A stretch of DNA of 64,000 bases, from the NCBI GenBank assembly GCA_963836425.1, contig CAWIJJ010000012.1, positions 124,001 through 188,000 on the forward strand, written 5' to 3'. This DNA comes from CAWIJJ01 sp963836425 (GTDB lineage Bacteria; Acidobacteriota; Terriglobia; Bryobacterales; Bryobacteraceae). The notes below the pieces were generated by a model. That model made no database searches. It was not told the DNA's origin and saw nothing but the letters and a program-made list of their open reading frames with translations. Of this stretch, positions 1 to 8,044 are shown in pieces. The number at the start of each line of letters is the position of its first letter. Position 1 is the first letter of the stretch. A program made the position numbers and the translations under genes.

Positions 1-1
1 C

Positions 2-109
2 GCCGAACGCGCCGGGAATCCACACGGCGAGTGTGTCACCAATGCAAGCCGGCAGCCGGGAAGTGAACCACTCGAGGTTAACTTTCGACAGATGTTGCAC
101 GATCGTTGA
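2..109 (+). other. Possible C-terminal tail of an upstream gene
   Basis: One rightward frame is open from the left edge to a TGA at 107-109 and could be the last 35 codons of a gene that starts outside the window. I recognise no domain in it. It may equally be non-coding leader sequence for the redoxin gene that follows. Confidence 0.2.
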
Positions 110-121
110 CTTGCTTACAAT
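95..121 (+). promoter_or_regulatory. Weak promoter candidate before the TlpA-like gene
   Basis: TTGCAC at 95-100 and TACAAT at 116-121 resemble sigma-70 boxes, but the 15-bp spacer is short. It lies about 30 bp before the start codon at 151. Confidence 0.3.
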
Positions 122-150
122 CGAAATGGCACCAGAAAAGGAAAGGCAAC

Positions 151-645
151 ATGGCAGAGCAGTCACGCGCCGGCTTCCTGTTGTTTGTCGCCGCCGTTTT
201 TGCGGGAGTGTATCTGACGCGGGACGCCAGCCTGAATCAGCAGGCACCTGCCTTCTCATTGCCAGAGACGTATGGCGGCCGGGTGGATCTGGAATCCTTT
301 CGCGGACGACCCGTGGTGCTGGTCTTCTGGATGACGTCTTGCGGCATCTGTCGTCGTGAACTTCCCATGATGAGCCAGTTGGCGCCGGAATTCCGAAGTA
401 AAGGCATCGCTGTCGTTGCCATCCATCTTGGCCGAGCCGACGAGGCGCGCGACTACATGCGTTCGAATCGTATCAACATGACTTCGCTCGTCGATTCAGA
501 GGGCGCCGTGGGCCAAGCGTATCATGTGAGCGGAGTGCCCAGGCTGGTCTTAATCGGACACGACGGTAGAATCAAGAGGACGACGAGCGGCCTGGCAGAC
601 GAGGGTGTGTTGCGCGAATGGATGGATGCGGCCAGTGGTGCTTGA
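151..645 (+). CDS. TlpA/ResA-like thiol-disulfide redoxin
   Basis: A 164-residue membrane-anchored thioredoxin-fold protein. Residues 8-23 form a single hydrophobic segment that acts as a signal anchor, so the redoxin domain should face the periplasm. The AhpC/TSA-Redoxin fold starts near residue 31, with the CGIC active site at residues 64-67 and the cis-proline in GVP near residue 130. Family members reduce disulfides of exported proteins or apocytochromes. No cytochrome maturation genes sit next to it, so the substrate is unknown. The ATG at 151 was preferred to an upstream frame extension because a purine-rich AAGGAAAGG precedes it and the membrane anchor follows directly. Confidence 0.85.
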   Translation: MAEQSRAGFLLFVAAVFAGVYLTRDASLNQQAPAFSLPETYGGRVDLESFRGRPVVLVFWMTSCGICRRELPMMSQLAPEFRSKGIAVVAIHLGRADEARDYMRSNRINMTSLVDSEGAVGQAYHVSGVPRLVLIGHDGRIKRTTSGLADEGVLREWMDAASGA

Positions 646-704
646 GTTTCCGCGCCGGGGGACGGCGAATTGCGCGGTTCCGCCCGCGGCCCCAAAACGG
701 ATAC

Positions 705-1184
705 TCAGCGCCGGAGGGCGGTGGCCCGGTATACGGTGATCCCGGTTCGACCCGGCAATACTGCACCTGCGACTGCCCCTATGCCGGCGCCTATGGGCGT
801 CCACACCGCCATGAAGACCGTCGTTTCGCCCGCCTCGTGGTATGTCTTGCCTCGGATGGCGCCGACGGCGAGACCGCCCGCCGCGCCGATTGCGAGGCCC
901 AGCAGAACGTTCCGGCGGCGGTGCGATTCGCCAGATCGCTTGACGCTCGCGACCTCAGCACGTGGGACGTTCATCTCGCGTCCGTCCTGGCGCAGCGCTA
1001 TCTCTTGCGGCGTATATGAAGCGAAATCACCCCTGATCGACTTCATCTTCGCATCCAGAACCTCGATTGCTTCGCCGGGGCGCAACTGGCGGAGGTTATC
1101 CCACGATTCCTGGGGCGGCTGCGCAGAAGGCAGGCAACACGGAGCGCTAATGAGAAGGAAAGCGAGGACAGACGGCTTCAACAT
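705..1184 (-). CDS. Hypothetical exported glycine-zipper protein, second of a tandem pair
   Basis: A 159-residue protein of unknown function. It opens with a hydrophobic signal sequence ending in cysteines near residue 16. A polar region (residues 25-85) follows, containing a phrase with LRPGEAIEVLD and a small-strand pattern also found in its neighbour. A glycine/alanine-rich double hydrophobic stretch (about residues 92-145) has the spacing of a glycine-zipper membrane segment. It starts only 15 bp after the stop of the paralogous gene at 1200-1679, so the two are probably co-transcribed. Both share the order signal peptide, 'GxxIxVL' strand region, basic stretch and glycine zipper, which points to gene duplication. 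Confidence 0.65.
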   Translation of the reverse strand: MLKPSVLAFLLISAPCCLPSAQPPQESWDNLRQLRPGEAIEVLDAKMKSIRGDFASYTPQEIALRQDGREMNVPRAEVASVKRSGESHRRRNVLLGLAIGAAGGLAVGAIRGKTYHEAGETTVFMAVWTPIGAGIGAVAGAVLPGRTGITVYRATALRR

Positions 1185-1199
1185 ATCCGATCTCCCTTC

Positions 1200-1679
1200 C
1201 TACTTACGCGCTCGATATACGGTCTTCCAGCTTGGCATCAAGGCGCCGATGCCGCTTCCAGCGCCGGCGAAGAGGCCCGCACCCAGGCCGGCCGCCGCAG
1301 TCTTCTCACCGGGCTTGAGGTGTTCGTGAGACGCTGAGACTAATCCGAAGGCCAGCCCAGCCGTCGCGCCTACTCCCACGCCGATCAGCGCCGATCTGAC
1401 ACGGCTCTTCACTTCGATTCGGAGGATCTCCGAACGAGGCCTCTCCTGCTGAGCGCCGCCGGCCTCCAGCGTCAGGCCGTCGGCGGTGACGCGTGTTAAG
1501 CGGTCTGTCCGACTCCGCTGGTCCGAGCCCAGTACACGGATCGTCTTTCCGAGGCCCAGGCGTTCGACTTTCGCCCAGGACGTATCTCCCTGCTCCGCGC
1601 CGAAAGAGTTCAAACCGCCATCGGCTGCGAACCCCGGGAGCGTCATAAGAAGAAGCAACGTTACACCATATACTCTCAT
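1200..1679 (-). CDS. Hypothetical exported glycine-zipper protein, first of a tandem pair
   Basis: A 159-residue protein of the same length and layout as its downstream neighbour at 705-1184. It has an N-terminal signal peptide (residues 1-19, cleavage likely after GFAA), then a strand-rich region containing LGLGKTIRVLG, then a basic segment leading into glycine-zipper hydrophobic stretches (about residues 95-150). In Acidobacteriota such short exported proteins with an RNA-binding-like small beta domain plus glycine zipper are common and uncharacterised. It is the promoter-proximal gene of the pair. No enzymatic motif is visible and I do not assign a function. Confidence 0.65.
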   Translation of the reverse strand: MRVYGVTLLLLMTLPGFAADGGLNSFGAEQGDTSWAKVERLGLGKTIRVLGSDQRSRTDRLTRVTADGLTLEAGGAQQERPRSEILRIEVKSRVRSALIGVGVGATAGLAFGLVSASHEHLKPGEKTAAAGLGAGLFAGAGSGIGALMPSWKTVYRARK

Positions 1680-1872
1680 TTGACCTGCCCCCTATTCGTG
1701 TCATGTCACCGAAGTTCGCAAGGGTCGTGACTCTTGACGCGCACCCAGGTGACGGGACATTTCGTTCTGAATAAATCGCCTCTCCAGACCAGATTACTGC
1801 CCGGGAGCCGCCGCGTGTAATGCCTGAGCAAAGCTTTTGTAAGGAGTTTGTCCGGCAGAGCCGCTTTCCTTT

Positions 1873-2228
1873 TGCGGCCAGAATGTGGTGGGCGCCCTGG
1901 CGCTGCTGCCGGTGGCGGATCCCGTCCTGGGCTACATCGGCGCGATCACATTCCTGCTTGCAATTACGCTGTTGGGCATTGGCGTAGCTGCCCCCTCGAC
2001 ACTGATTTTCGCTGCGGGGGTCGCCTTATTATTCCGTCAGTCCGCACGCCGTGGCGGAGGTCTTTCATGGCTGGTGGGCTCATTGAGGCTGGAAATAGCG
2101 GAGGGTCAAAGGTAAATCCAGTGGAGTGTCACGTCAGCCAGGGCCCCGTTATAAGTCACTACCTTACGGGCGCGGCTCTGCGACGCGTGTTCCCTCAAAG
2201 ACCGGAACTTCAGCAGACATTCGTATGA
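1873..2228 (+). pseudogene. Degenerate, internally deleted copy of the 5.6-6.8 kb locus
   Basis: This stretch is a broken duplicate of sequence further right. Positions 1873 to about 2070 match 5636-5834, the end of the small membrane-protein gene. About 2066-2130 then matches 6611-6685, the end of the next membrane gene, and about 2155-2228 matches about 6710-6784. Roughly 780 bp present in the fuller copy are missing, and the junction falls on a shared ATGGC. A short open frame at 1885-2115 is the fused relic and is unlikely to be functional. Substitutions are scattered across all three matching blocks, so the duplication is not recent. Confidence 0.75.
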
Positions 2229-2336
2229 CTCCGAGGTGCCGTTAAACCTGGCCTGCGACCGGAGGAACCCGCCCTGCCCATCGTCGCCGCTGGATTCTTA
2301 CTCGGCAGTGCCCGTCTCCCCTTTGCCGAACGGTGT

Positions 2337-2840
2337 TCAACGGAGCAGGCGGTAGAGGTCGTCGGGGTTGAGGTCCTTGAACAAGCGGCGTCCGAAATCG
2401 GCCTCGGTAAGGACTTTGGGGGCTCCGTCGGGTTCGGCGGTTCGGCGGTCGGTGTAAGCGGCTGAGAAACGGGTTAGCACATATTCGGTGCCGGATCGGG
2501 AGAAGGTCATCACCTCGTCGACAAAAAACCAGCCGGAGCAAAGTTGGTTTCGTATGCGAAAGCCTTCGCCGGCGGATTCCACGGAGCGGAAGCCCTCGGC
2601 CGGACAGACTTCGCCCGGAGCGCGGATGACGCGAGAATTCTCGGCGACTATCCCGCCGCGGAGATCGCGAAGGGTCGCAACACGTTTTACTACCTCCACC
2701 GTCTCGCCGGAAGGTAGGGTAATCCGGTTGGGCGAGGCGGGGGGTGCGGGTGTGGCCGCGGCGGCCGTGGTTTGATCCACGGGGCCGCGGCAGTTCCCTG
2801 CAATAACCACGATGGCAATCAGGGCGAGACTTCGGGTCAT
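2337..2840 (-). CDS. Small exported protein, possible immunity protein of the GH19 cassette
   Basis: A 167-residue protein of unknown family, last of a three-gene leftward cassette. Its ATG at 2840 overlaps the TGA of the GH19 gene by four bases (ATGA), so translation is probably coupled; a start seven codons upstream is less likely. The N-terminus is a hydrophobic signal (residues 2-15) followed by NC, which resembles a lipoprotein signal but lacks a good lipobox. The mature part has an alanine/proline-rich linker and then two cysteines (in EVCPAEG and NQLCSGW) that could pair. A small periplasmic protein encoded directly behind a peptidoglycan-type hydrolase is the usual arrangement for an immunity protein. 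That role is inference from position only. Confidence 0.6.
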   Translation of the reverse strand: MTRSLALIAIVVIAGNCRGPVDQTTAAAATPAPPASPNRITLPSGETVEVVKRVATLRDLRGGIVAENSRVIRAPGEVCPAEGFRSVESAGEGFRIRNQLCSGWFFVDEVMTFSRSGTEYVLTRFSAAYTDRRTAEPDGAPKVLTEADFGRRLFKDLNPDDLYRLLR

Positions 2841-4240
2841 GGGTTGGCCACCCTCGGACAATCGGCTACGTGAAAAGCCGGTTCGGAGACGTTGTGGAAG
2901 TTTTGGCGACGCTCGGCATAATTGCCGTGAACATTGACGAGCTGGGTCACATCGTTGACATCCGCGTCGGCGGCGCCGCCATCGGCCTCGGCATTAATGT
3001 TTCGCGAGGACCAGAACGCCATCGCCGTAATCATGCCTCCGCGAATGGTGACGGCGTCGCCCGGGTTGGCGACGATGTCGATGCCGGATCCCGGCGAGTT
3101 GGCATCAATCTCGTCCTGGATGGCCTGGTAGTTTCCCCGGCCGGTGAGTTGAATGAAGCCGCGCCCGCGAAAATTCCACCCATCGCCGGATGCGAAGTTG
3201 CCGTTGCCGAGGCGATTGGAGTAGACGTTGTTGCCGATGCGCTCCTGGTCGGCCGCATGTCCCCCCGGGCCTCCGACGCGGCCGTCGGCGTCCGCTTCTA
3301 AGGGGTGGGCCGCGTAGTAGGCGAAGACGGCCCTTAGTCTGTCGGGCGTGTAGTTCATGTTCTCAATTCTCGGATCGCCACCCGCTCCAACCTCGGTCAG
3401 CACCTGAGCGAAGAAATGGGCACGGCGCAGGCAATCGTCCAATCCGTAGTCCTCGTAGAACTCGTTAAAAGCGTCGGTAATCTCGTTGAGCCGCGCCTGG
3501 GACGCCGTTGAGAAGATGAGGGCCGCACGGGCGCGTGAGAGAACGTAGTTGCAGTCCACTTCGAACTCGATAACAGTTTTGCAGCCTGCGTCGTCGCTTG
3601 CCTGGATGCGGGCGACCTGTTCGAGATTGTGCGCGGTATAGACACTCTGGACGCCGGATGGGGCACTCAAGGCGCCGTCACCTTCGAGGATTTGCCACGT
3701 TACATTGCCCAAGGCGCCGGCGGCGGTGAGGGTAACTTTTTCCTCCACTCCGAGGCGCAGGCGAGCGCGGTCCGCCGGCACGGCCTGTTCCGTCTCGGAC
3801 GTTATGGCAAGCGCGCAGACGGTGACAGAGGTGCTGGCTCCAAGAGGGTGGTCGCCGTTGGAGCAATGGGCCTCGATGAGGGCGTCGCGGGCGGCGGCGC
3901 TGGCGGTCTCGCCTGAAATTGAAAAGGCGGACCATGACCCGTCGGCCGGAAGCGAGACGGTAGTCGTAGTCTGCCCGGGGAAGCGCAGTCGGCCGTCAGG
4001 GTTGGACAAGATCGCCTGGGCGCTGCACCCCGGAGTGGTTGCGCGTATCCGGCACGGAATTTCCGGACGCGACTGGTTGGTGTGGAGCGGGACGAAGTCG
4101 TCGGTAGTTTCCGGGGTATTGTTGATTTCGATCTCCATCTGCGGGCAAGGGCAGCCCTCGACAACGCCGTCCGCCGCTTGGTTGGCGGCGCCGCCGGAGA
4201 CCGGACTACTCGGGGTGGTGGGACGGCGTTGCTTGCTCAT
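2837..4240 (-). CDS. GH19 chitinase/lysozyme-like hydrolase with Cys-rich N-terminal region
   Basis: A 467-residue protein. The C-terminal half (about 240-450) is a glycoside hydrolase family 19 domain, which cleaves chitin or, in many bacterial toxins and endolysins, peptidoglycan. It shows the helix AHFFAQVLTEVG with the likely catalytic Glu near residue 283 and the family signature GRGFIQLTGRGNY at 359-371. Residues 30-230 hold a CPC motif and several more cysteines and look like two beta-sandwich modules. There is no signal peptide, so export would need a dedicated system. Both flanking genes overlap it by four bases. A secreted or injected cell-wall-degrading effector is the best reading; a phage lysin is less likely because no phage genes are near. 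Confidence 0.8.
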   Translation of the reverse strand: MSKQRRPTTPSSPVSGGAANQAADGVVEGCPCPQMEIEINNTPETTDDFVPLHTNQSRPEIPCRIRATTPGCSAQAILSNPDGRLRFPGQTTTTVSLPADGSWSAFSISGETASAAARDALIEAHCSNGDHPLGASTSVTVCALAITSETEQAVPADRARLRLGVEEKVTLTAAGALGNVTWQILEGDGALSAPSGVQSVYTAHNLEQVARIQASDDAGCKTVIEFEVDCNYVLSRARAALIFSTASQARLNEITDAFNEFYEDYGLDDCLRRAHFFAQVLTEVGAGGDPRIENMNYTPDRLRAVFAYYAAHPLEADADGRVGGPGGHAADQERIGNNVYSNRLGNGNFASGDGWNFRGRGFIQLTGRGNYQAIQDEIDANSPGSGIDIVANPGDAVTIRGGMITAMAFWSSRNINAEADGGAADADVNDVTQLVNVHGNYAERRQNFHNVSEPAFHVADCPRVANP

Positions 4241-4998
4241 AACGGTGCCTGCGCCTGGAGGACATGGTCAAGCCAGGTGATCGCCTTACGCTCCAGGCGC
4301 TGGGCGCGCAGCGCCGGGTCGACGATTCGCGGATCGGTTAGAGTGCGCCCGATCCAAGCGTAAAGCGGGTCCTCGGTGCAGCGATGGCCGAAAGCGTACT
4401 TCAGGATCGGAATCAGCGCTTGAGCGCGGGCAGTTTGGAACCCCTGCTGCCGCGCCTCCTCGCGTCCTTCCGTTATTAAGCGAAGAAGGTTCGGCTCGGT
4501 GACGTAGGCCGCCTTTTCAGGGAACGCGCGGGTCATGTCGTTTAGCAGTTGGGTATCGAGGTTTGGGAATTCGTAATGGTTGGGAGCGCGGGCTACCGAG
4601 GCGAGTGTTTGGAGCGCTTTGAAGACGTTGCTCGCGTCGGGGCCTGCGATTTCAGTCGAGTAGAGGACGACGTGGTCGTAAATCTGCTGGCTGCGAAGCA
4701 TTTGATCCTGCGGCCCGATCAAGATCTGTCGCACGGCTGGATATTGCGGATCGTCGTCGAAACGTGAGCCGTACAGAAGAGTCAGTTCGACGTAAAGACG
4801 CAGCGGACCTCGGAAGGTGAAACCGTAGGCATGAGCGCGCTCCAGTGCTTGGGAGACTGCAAGGCGCATCTGGTCGGGGCCGATTACGTTGAATAGTTGG
4901 GTGGCGAAATCACGCGCGTGGGCCACCATCAAGTCTTCGAAACGGTGTGCGGCGACGTCGCGGAAATGCGCGATATGACGCGAACTTATCTGTGGCAT
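4237..4998 (-). CDS. Conserved hypothetical protein heading the GH19 cassette
   Basis: A 253-residue, largely helical, soluble protein with no signal peptide or membrane segment. The N-terminal pattern of an Arg/His-rich helix, then FEDLMVAHARDF, then YGFTFRGPLRLYVEL and a DDDPQYP phrase, resembles a family I recall from myxobacterial and proteobacterial loci near VgrG/PAAR type VI secretion genes. That recollection needs a database check. Its stop overlaps the start of the GH19 gene by four bases, so the two are translationally coupled. It may act as a chaperone or adaptor that hands the hydrolase to a secretion machine, although no secretion apparatus is encoded in this window. Confidence 0.6.
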   Translation of the reverse strand: MPQISSRHIAHFRDVAAHRFEDLMVAHARDFATQLFNVIGPDQMRLAVSQALERAHAYGFTFRGPLRLYVELTLLYGSRFDDDPQYPAVRQILIGPQDQMLRSQQIYDHVVLYSTEIAGPDASNVFKALQTLASVARAPNHYEFPNLDTQLLNDMTRAFPEKAAYVTEPNLLRLITEGREEARQQGFQTARAQALIPILKYAFGHRCTEDPLYAWIGRTLTDPRIVDPALRAQRLERKAITWLDHVLQAQAPL

Positions 4999-5371
4999 GG
5001 CTCCAAGCCTCAGGCGACGTGAACTGCACGATCAGTCGTCGCCCGGATAAACGCAGTCGATTCAACGCGAAGAACGGTGACATTCCATGGTTACTGGCAG
5101 TGTCCTGGTAGAAACATACCACCACGGTTTCGCGCTGTCCAGGATCGTCACGCCGCGCTGCCGCCGCGTGCAAGGGACCCGTGACAGCTCTAAGGTTTTT
5201 CCGCTGGCGTGCTCGTCTCGCTCGGTCTGGGGACCAACGAATAGCGGAATTGGATATCTGTCGTCGTGGTGCGTAACATGGGCGGATGTCGACATTGGCC
5301 GCGGAACCGGCACGCCGCGGAATCACGCAAGTACTCGGCGCCTTCTTGCACCCATATATAATGGCGGTGGT
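4999..5371. other. Intergenic region between divergent genes
   Basis: About 370 bp separate the leftward GH19 cassette from the rightward membrane-protein gene. A TATAAT at 5357-5362 lies nine bases before the ATG at 5372 and could be its -10 box, giving a very short leader, but I see no good -35. The open frame from 5087 that reads into the gene has no convincing start or codon pattern. I see no RNA gene or repeat. Confidence 0.4.
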
Positions 5372-5860
5372 ATGGACCCGCAAGTGGTTGGTCCGTACGT
5401 CACTACGCACGTCGTTGCGGTGGCGTATGTCGCCGTAGCGTGGCGGTGGCCGCGCGTTGCGCGTTGGATACTTGGCGTCGGGTTCCTTTTCGCCGGCATC
5501 TTCAACATCCGGATGGTGTTCAACTCACCGCACCTTTACGTGGAGGGATTTGGACCGCATGCGGTCGCGCCGTATCGTCAACTCATCTACGGCGCTTTCG
5601 CCCGGCACACGGCGGCATTCATTGTTCCTATCGCCTGCGGCCAGATGGTGGTGGGCGCCCTGGCGCTGCTGCCGGTGGCGGATCCCGTTCTGGGCTACAT
5701 CGGCGCGATCACGTTCCTGCTCGCAATCACGCCGTTGGGCATTGGCGCAGCGGCCCCCTCGACACTGATTTTCGCTGCGGGGGTCGCCCTATTGTTCCGT
5801 CAGTCCGCACGCCGTGGCGGAGGTCTTTCATGGCAGGCCGGTCTTCCTGCGGTCCGTTGA
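5372..5860 (+). CDS. Small multi-pass membrane protein, DoxX-like
   Basis: A 162-residue protein with four predicted membrane segments (about residues 10-28, 33-50, 78-105 and 110-140). The layout is that of small DoxX/DoxD-like proteins, but the match is by overall appearance only. The ATG at 5372 was chosen because the hydrophobic N-terminus starts right there and the open frame before it is not protein-like. Its 3' end (5636-5834) is duplicated in degraded form at 1873-2070. A DUF4386-like membrane gene follows about 70 bp downstream in the same direction. Function is unknown. Confidence 0.6.
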   Translation: MDPQVVGPYVTTHVVAVAYVAVAWRWPRVARWILGVGFLFAGIFNIRMVFNSPHLYVEGFGPHAVAPYRQLIYGAFARHTAAFIVPIACGQMVVGALALLPVADPVLGYIGAITFLLAITPLGIGAAAPSTLIFAAGVALLFRQSARRGGGLSWQAGLPAVR

Positions 5861-5931
5861 TGGAAGGTCGAGTTTTCATCAGGTGATTTTCGGATCCACT
5901 CGCTCCGCGAGGGAAGAAAGGAGGGCCGGGT

Positions 5932-6678
5932 ATGGCCGCCGCGCAGCCCCAAGGATCCTCTTCATTCTCCACTTTTGACTGGGCCCGCCTTTGCCGGGCG
6001 GGGGGAATCGCAGCCTTCATTTTCCTGGTCTATTCGCTGGCCACCATGCTGCAAATCACTGTGCTTGGCGGCCCGCCCTCTTCCGCGGCAGAGGCGTTTC
6101 AGGTGTTGCAGCAGAACAAGGCCGCCGGTCTGTTGCGGCTTGATTTTCCGACTGTCCTGGTGCTGCCTTTCTACTACGTGCTTTTCTTCGGCTTGTTCGC
6201 GGCTTTGAAGGATACGGACCGAACTCAAGCGGCGATTGCGATAGCCATGGTCTTCATCGGCCTGACTCTTGTGCTGGCAATGCCCACAGCCCTGCCGGTG
6301 ATGGCGTTGAGCGACAGGTATGCCGCGGCGACAAGCGAGGCCATGAAGGCGCACTACCTGGCTGCGGGAGAAGCCGTTTTGGCCACTGATATCTGGCACG
6401 GAACGGGCGCTTACCTGGGCGGGATCTTTGTGCAGACCGGGGCCGTGTGGATTTCAGTGATCATGTTGCGTGGTGTTTTCAGCAGGCTGACGGGGTGGGT
6501 TGGCATCATCACGCACGGGCTCGATTTGATACACATTCTCCTTGTGCCGTTTCTTCCCAACACCGCTGCGATTTTCATGATGATTGGGGGACTGGGTTAT
6601 CCGGTGTGGCTATGGCTGGTAGGCAGAAGGCTCCTCGAGGCTGGAAGGAGCGGAGGATCAAAGGTAAATGCAGCGTAG
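5932..6678 (+). CDS. Membrane protein, DUF4386-like
   Basis: A 248-residue integral membrane protein with about six hydrophobic segments (near residues 24-45, 72-92, 100-122, 150-182, 190-210 and 212-230). Spacing and the small-residue-rich helices recall DUF4386 or related small bacterial membrane families of unknown role. An AGGAGGGCCGGGT stretch upstream of the ATG at 5932 provides a ribosome binding site. The last 70 bp and the following 100 bp have a second, degraded copy at about 2066-2228, showing that this gene was once part of a duplicated segment. No catalytic residues are evident. Confidence 0.65.
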   Translation: MAAAQPQGSSSFSTFDWARLCRAGGIAAFIFLVYSLATMLQITVLGGPPSSAAEAFQVLQQNKAAGLLRLDFPTVLVLPFYYVLFFGLFAALKDTDRTQAAIAIAMVFIGLTLVLAMPTALPVMALSDRYAAATSEAMKAHYLAAGEAVLATDIWHGTGAYLGGIFVQTGAVWISVIMLRGVFSRLTGWVGIITHGLDLIHILLVPFLPNTAAIFMMIGGLGYPVWLWLVGRRLLEAGRSGGSKVNAA

Positions 6679-6815
6679 TGTCACTTAAGGCTGCGTTAGA
6701 AGTTACGACCGCTTCCTTCGGGCGCGGATATGCAAACGCGTGTTCTTTCAAAGACCGGAACTTCAGCAGACATTCGTATGACAATCTCCGGCGCGCCGGG
6801 GTCTATCGTGGGCGT

Positions 6816-7490
6816 ATGGACAACCGAACCTTTCGCGACGCGGAGCGCATGCAACTCAGCTTTCTGGCGGCGGCCGAGAAGCGCGCACTCCTCTGGCTCG
6901 CCGGGCGCATGCCCGCCTGGGTCAATTCCGATCACCTCACCTTGCTCGGCTTCGCCGCCATGCTCGCCGCCGGAGTGCTGTACTGGGCGGCTGCCGGCGA
7001 CCGGCGCGCGCTCCTCGGCGTGATCGTTGCCCTCGCCGTCAACTGGTTCGGCGACAGCCTGGACGGCACGCTCGCCCGCGTCCGCAACCGGCTGCGGCCG
7101 CGCTACGGTTTCTACGTCGACCACATCACCGACGCCGTCGGTACGTTCTTCCTCATGGGCGGGCTGGCGCTTTCCGGATACATGAGCCCGCACATCGCGC
7201 TGGGGCTGCTGATCGCTTACTTCCTGCTCTCCATCGAGGTGTACCTCACCACTTACACGATCGGCGCGTTTCATCTCTCCTTCTGGAATTTCGGCCCCAC
7301 CGAGTTGCGGCTGTTGCTTTGCGCCGGCAACGTCGCGCTCTTCTTCCGGCCCGTGGTCAACCTGTTCGGCAGTTCTTACCTGCTGTTCGATGTCGGGGGC
7401 GCCGTCGGGATCGCGGGCATGGGGGCGATGCTGGTCTGGTCGGCCGTGCGGCACGCACGCCAGCTCTATCTTGCCGAGAGGTTGTCGTGA
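6816..7490 (+). CDS. CDP-alcohol phosphatidyltransferase family protein
   Basis: A 224-residue inner-membrane enzyme that transfers a phosphoalcohol from a CDP-activated donor, as in phospholipid or phosphosugar-lipid synthesis. The family signature is visible: DG at residues 83-84, AR at 87-88, G at 98, and aspartates at 102 and 106. The AR-to-G spacing is nine residues instead of the usual eight. About six membrane helices surround it. The ATG at 6816 is preferred over a much longer frame that would run into the preceding gene. Its stop overlaps the GTG of the GtrA-like gene by four bases, so both probably act on a lipid-linked product. The actual acceptor cannot be told from sequence. Confidence 0.8.
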   Translation: MDNRTFRDAERMQLSFLAAAEKRALLWLAGRMPAWVNSDHLTLLGFAAMLAAGVLYWAAAGDRRALLGVIVALAVNWFGDSLDGTLARVRNRLRPRYGFYVDHITDAVGTFFLMGGLALSGYMSPHIALGLLIAYFLLSIEVYLTTYTIGAFHLSFWNFGPTELRLLLCAGNVALFFRPVVNLFGSSYLLFDVGGAVGIAGMGAMLVWSAVRHARQLYLAERLS

Positions 7491-8044
7491 GCCCGCTCGC
7501 CGGGCGGTGGCTGCGCTTCAACTTCGTCGGGGCGATCGGGGTGGCGGTGCAAATGGCTGTGCTGGCGGCCCTCAAGGGATGGTTCGGCCTCGACTACCTG
7601 GCGGCCACCGCCCTGGCTGTAGAGTCCGCCGTGCTCCACAACTTCATCTGGCACCAGCGCTTCACCTGGAAGGAACGCGCCGGCGGAGGCGCGCGCGACG
7701 TGCTCCTCCGCCTGGTACGGTTTCATCTCGGCAACGGCCTGGTGTCCATCCTGGGCAATCTCGCATTGATGCGGCTGCTTGCCGGAACCCTGCGCATGCA
7801 CTACCTGGCCGCCGGCCTCATCGCCATCGCGATCTGCTCGCTGGCGAACTTTCTGGTGGGCGAACGATGGGTCTTTGCCGCTACTTCTGCGGAGGCCTGC
7901 CAGGAGCGCCGCCTCGCCCGGCCGCGTTGCTCGCGGCGTCCAGCGGATTCAATCCCGCCTTATATCCCGGATCCATGGCCGCGAAATCCGAGCGGTAGGC
8001 CACCGTGTTCGGCGTCGGAAAAACCTGCGGAACTTTCTGCGTGA
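7487..8044 (+). CDS. GtrA-like membrane protein
   Basis: A 185-residue protein whose first 130 residues form a four-helix GtrA/DPMS-type domain, a family linked to flipping or presenting polyprenyl-phosphate-linked sugars. Typical features are RFNFVGAIGVAVQ near the N-terminus, HNFIWHQRFTWKER between helices 2 and 3, and NFLVGERWVFA closing helix 4. The GTG start overlaps the upstream stop (GTGA), tying it to the CDP-alcohol transferase. The last 50 or so residues are Arg/Pro-rich and are encoded antisense to the end of the ThuA gene (overlap 7881-8044). Since GtrA proteins normally end soon after helix 4, this tail may be a read-through after loss of the original stop. Confidence 0.75.
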   Translation: MSPLAGRWLRFNFVGAIGVAVQMAVLAALKGWFGLDYLAATALAVESAVLHNFIWHQRFTWKERAGGGARDVLLRLVRFHLGNGLVSILGNLALMRLLAGTLRMHYLAAGLIAIAICSLANFLVGERWVFAATSAEACQERRLARPRCSRRPADSIPPYIPDPWPRNPSGRPPCSASEKPAELSA

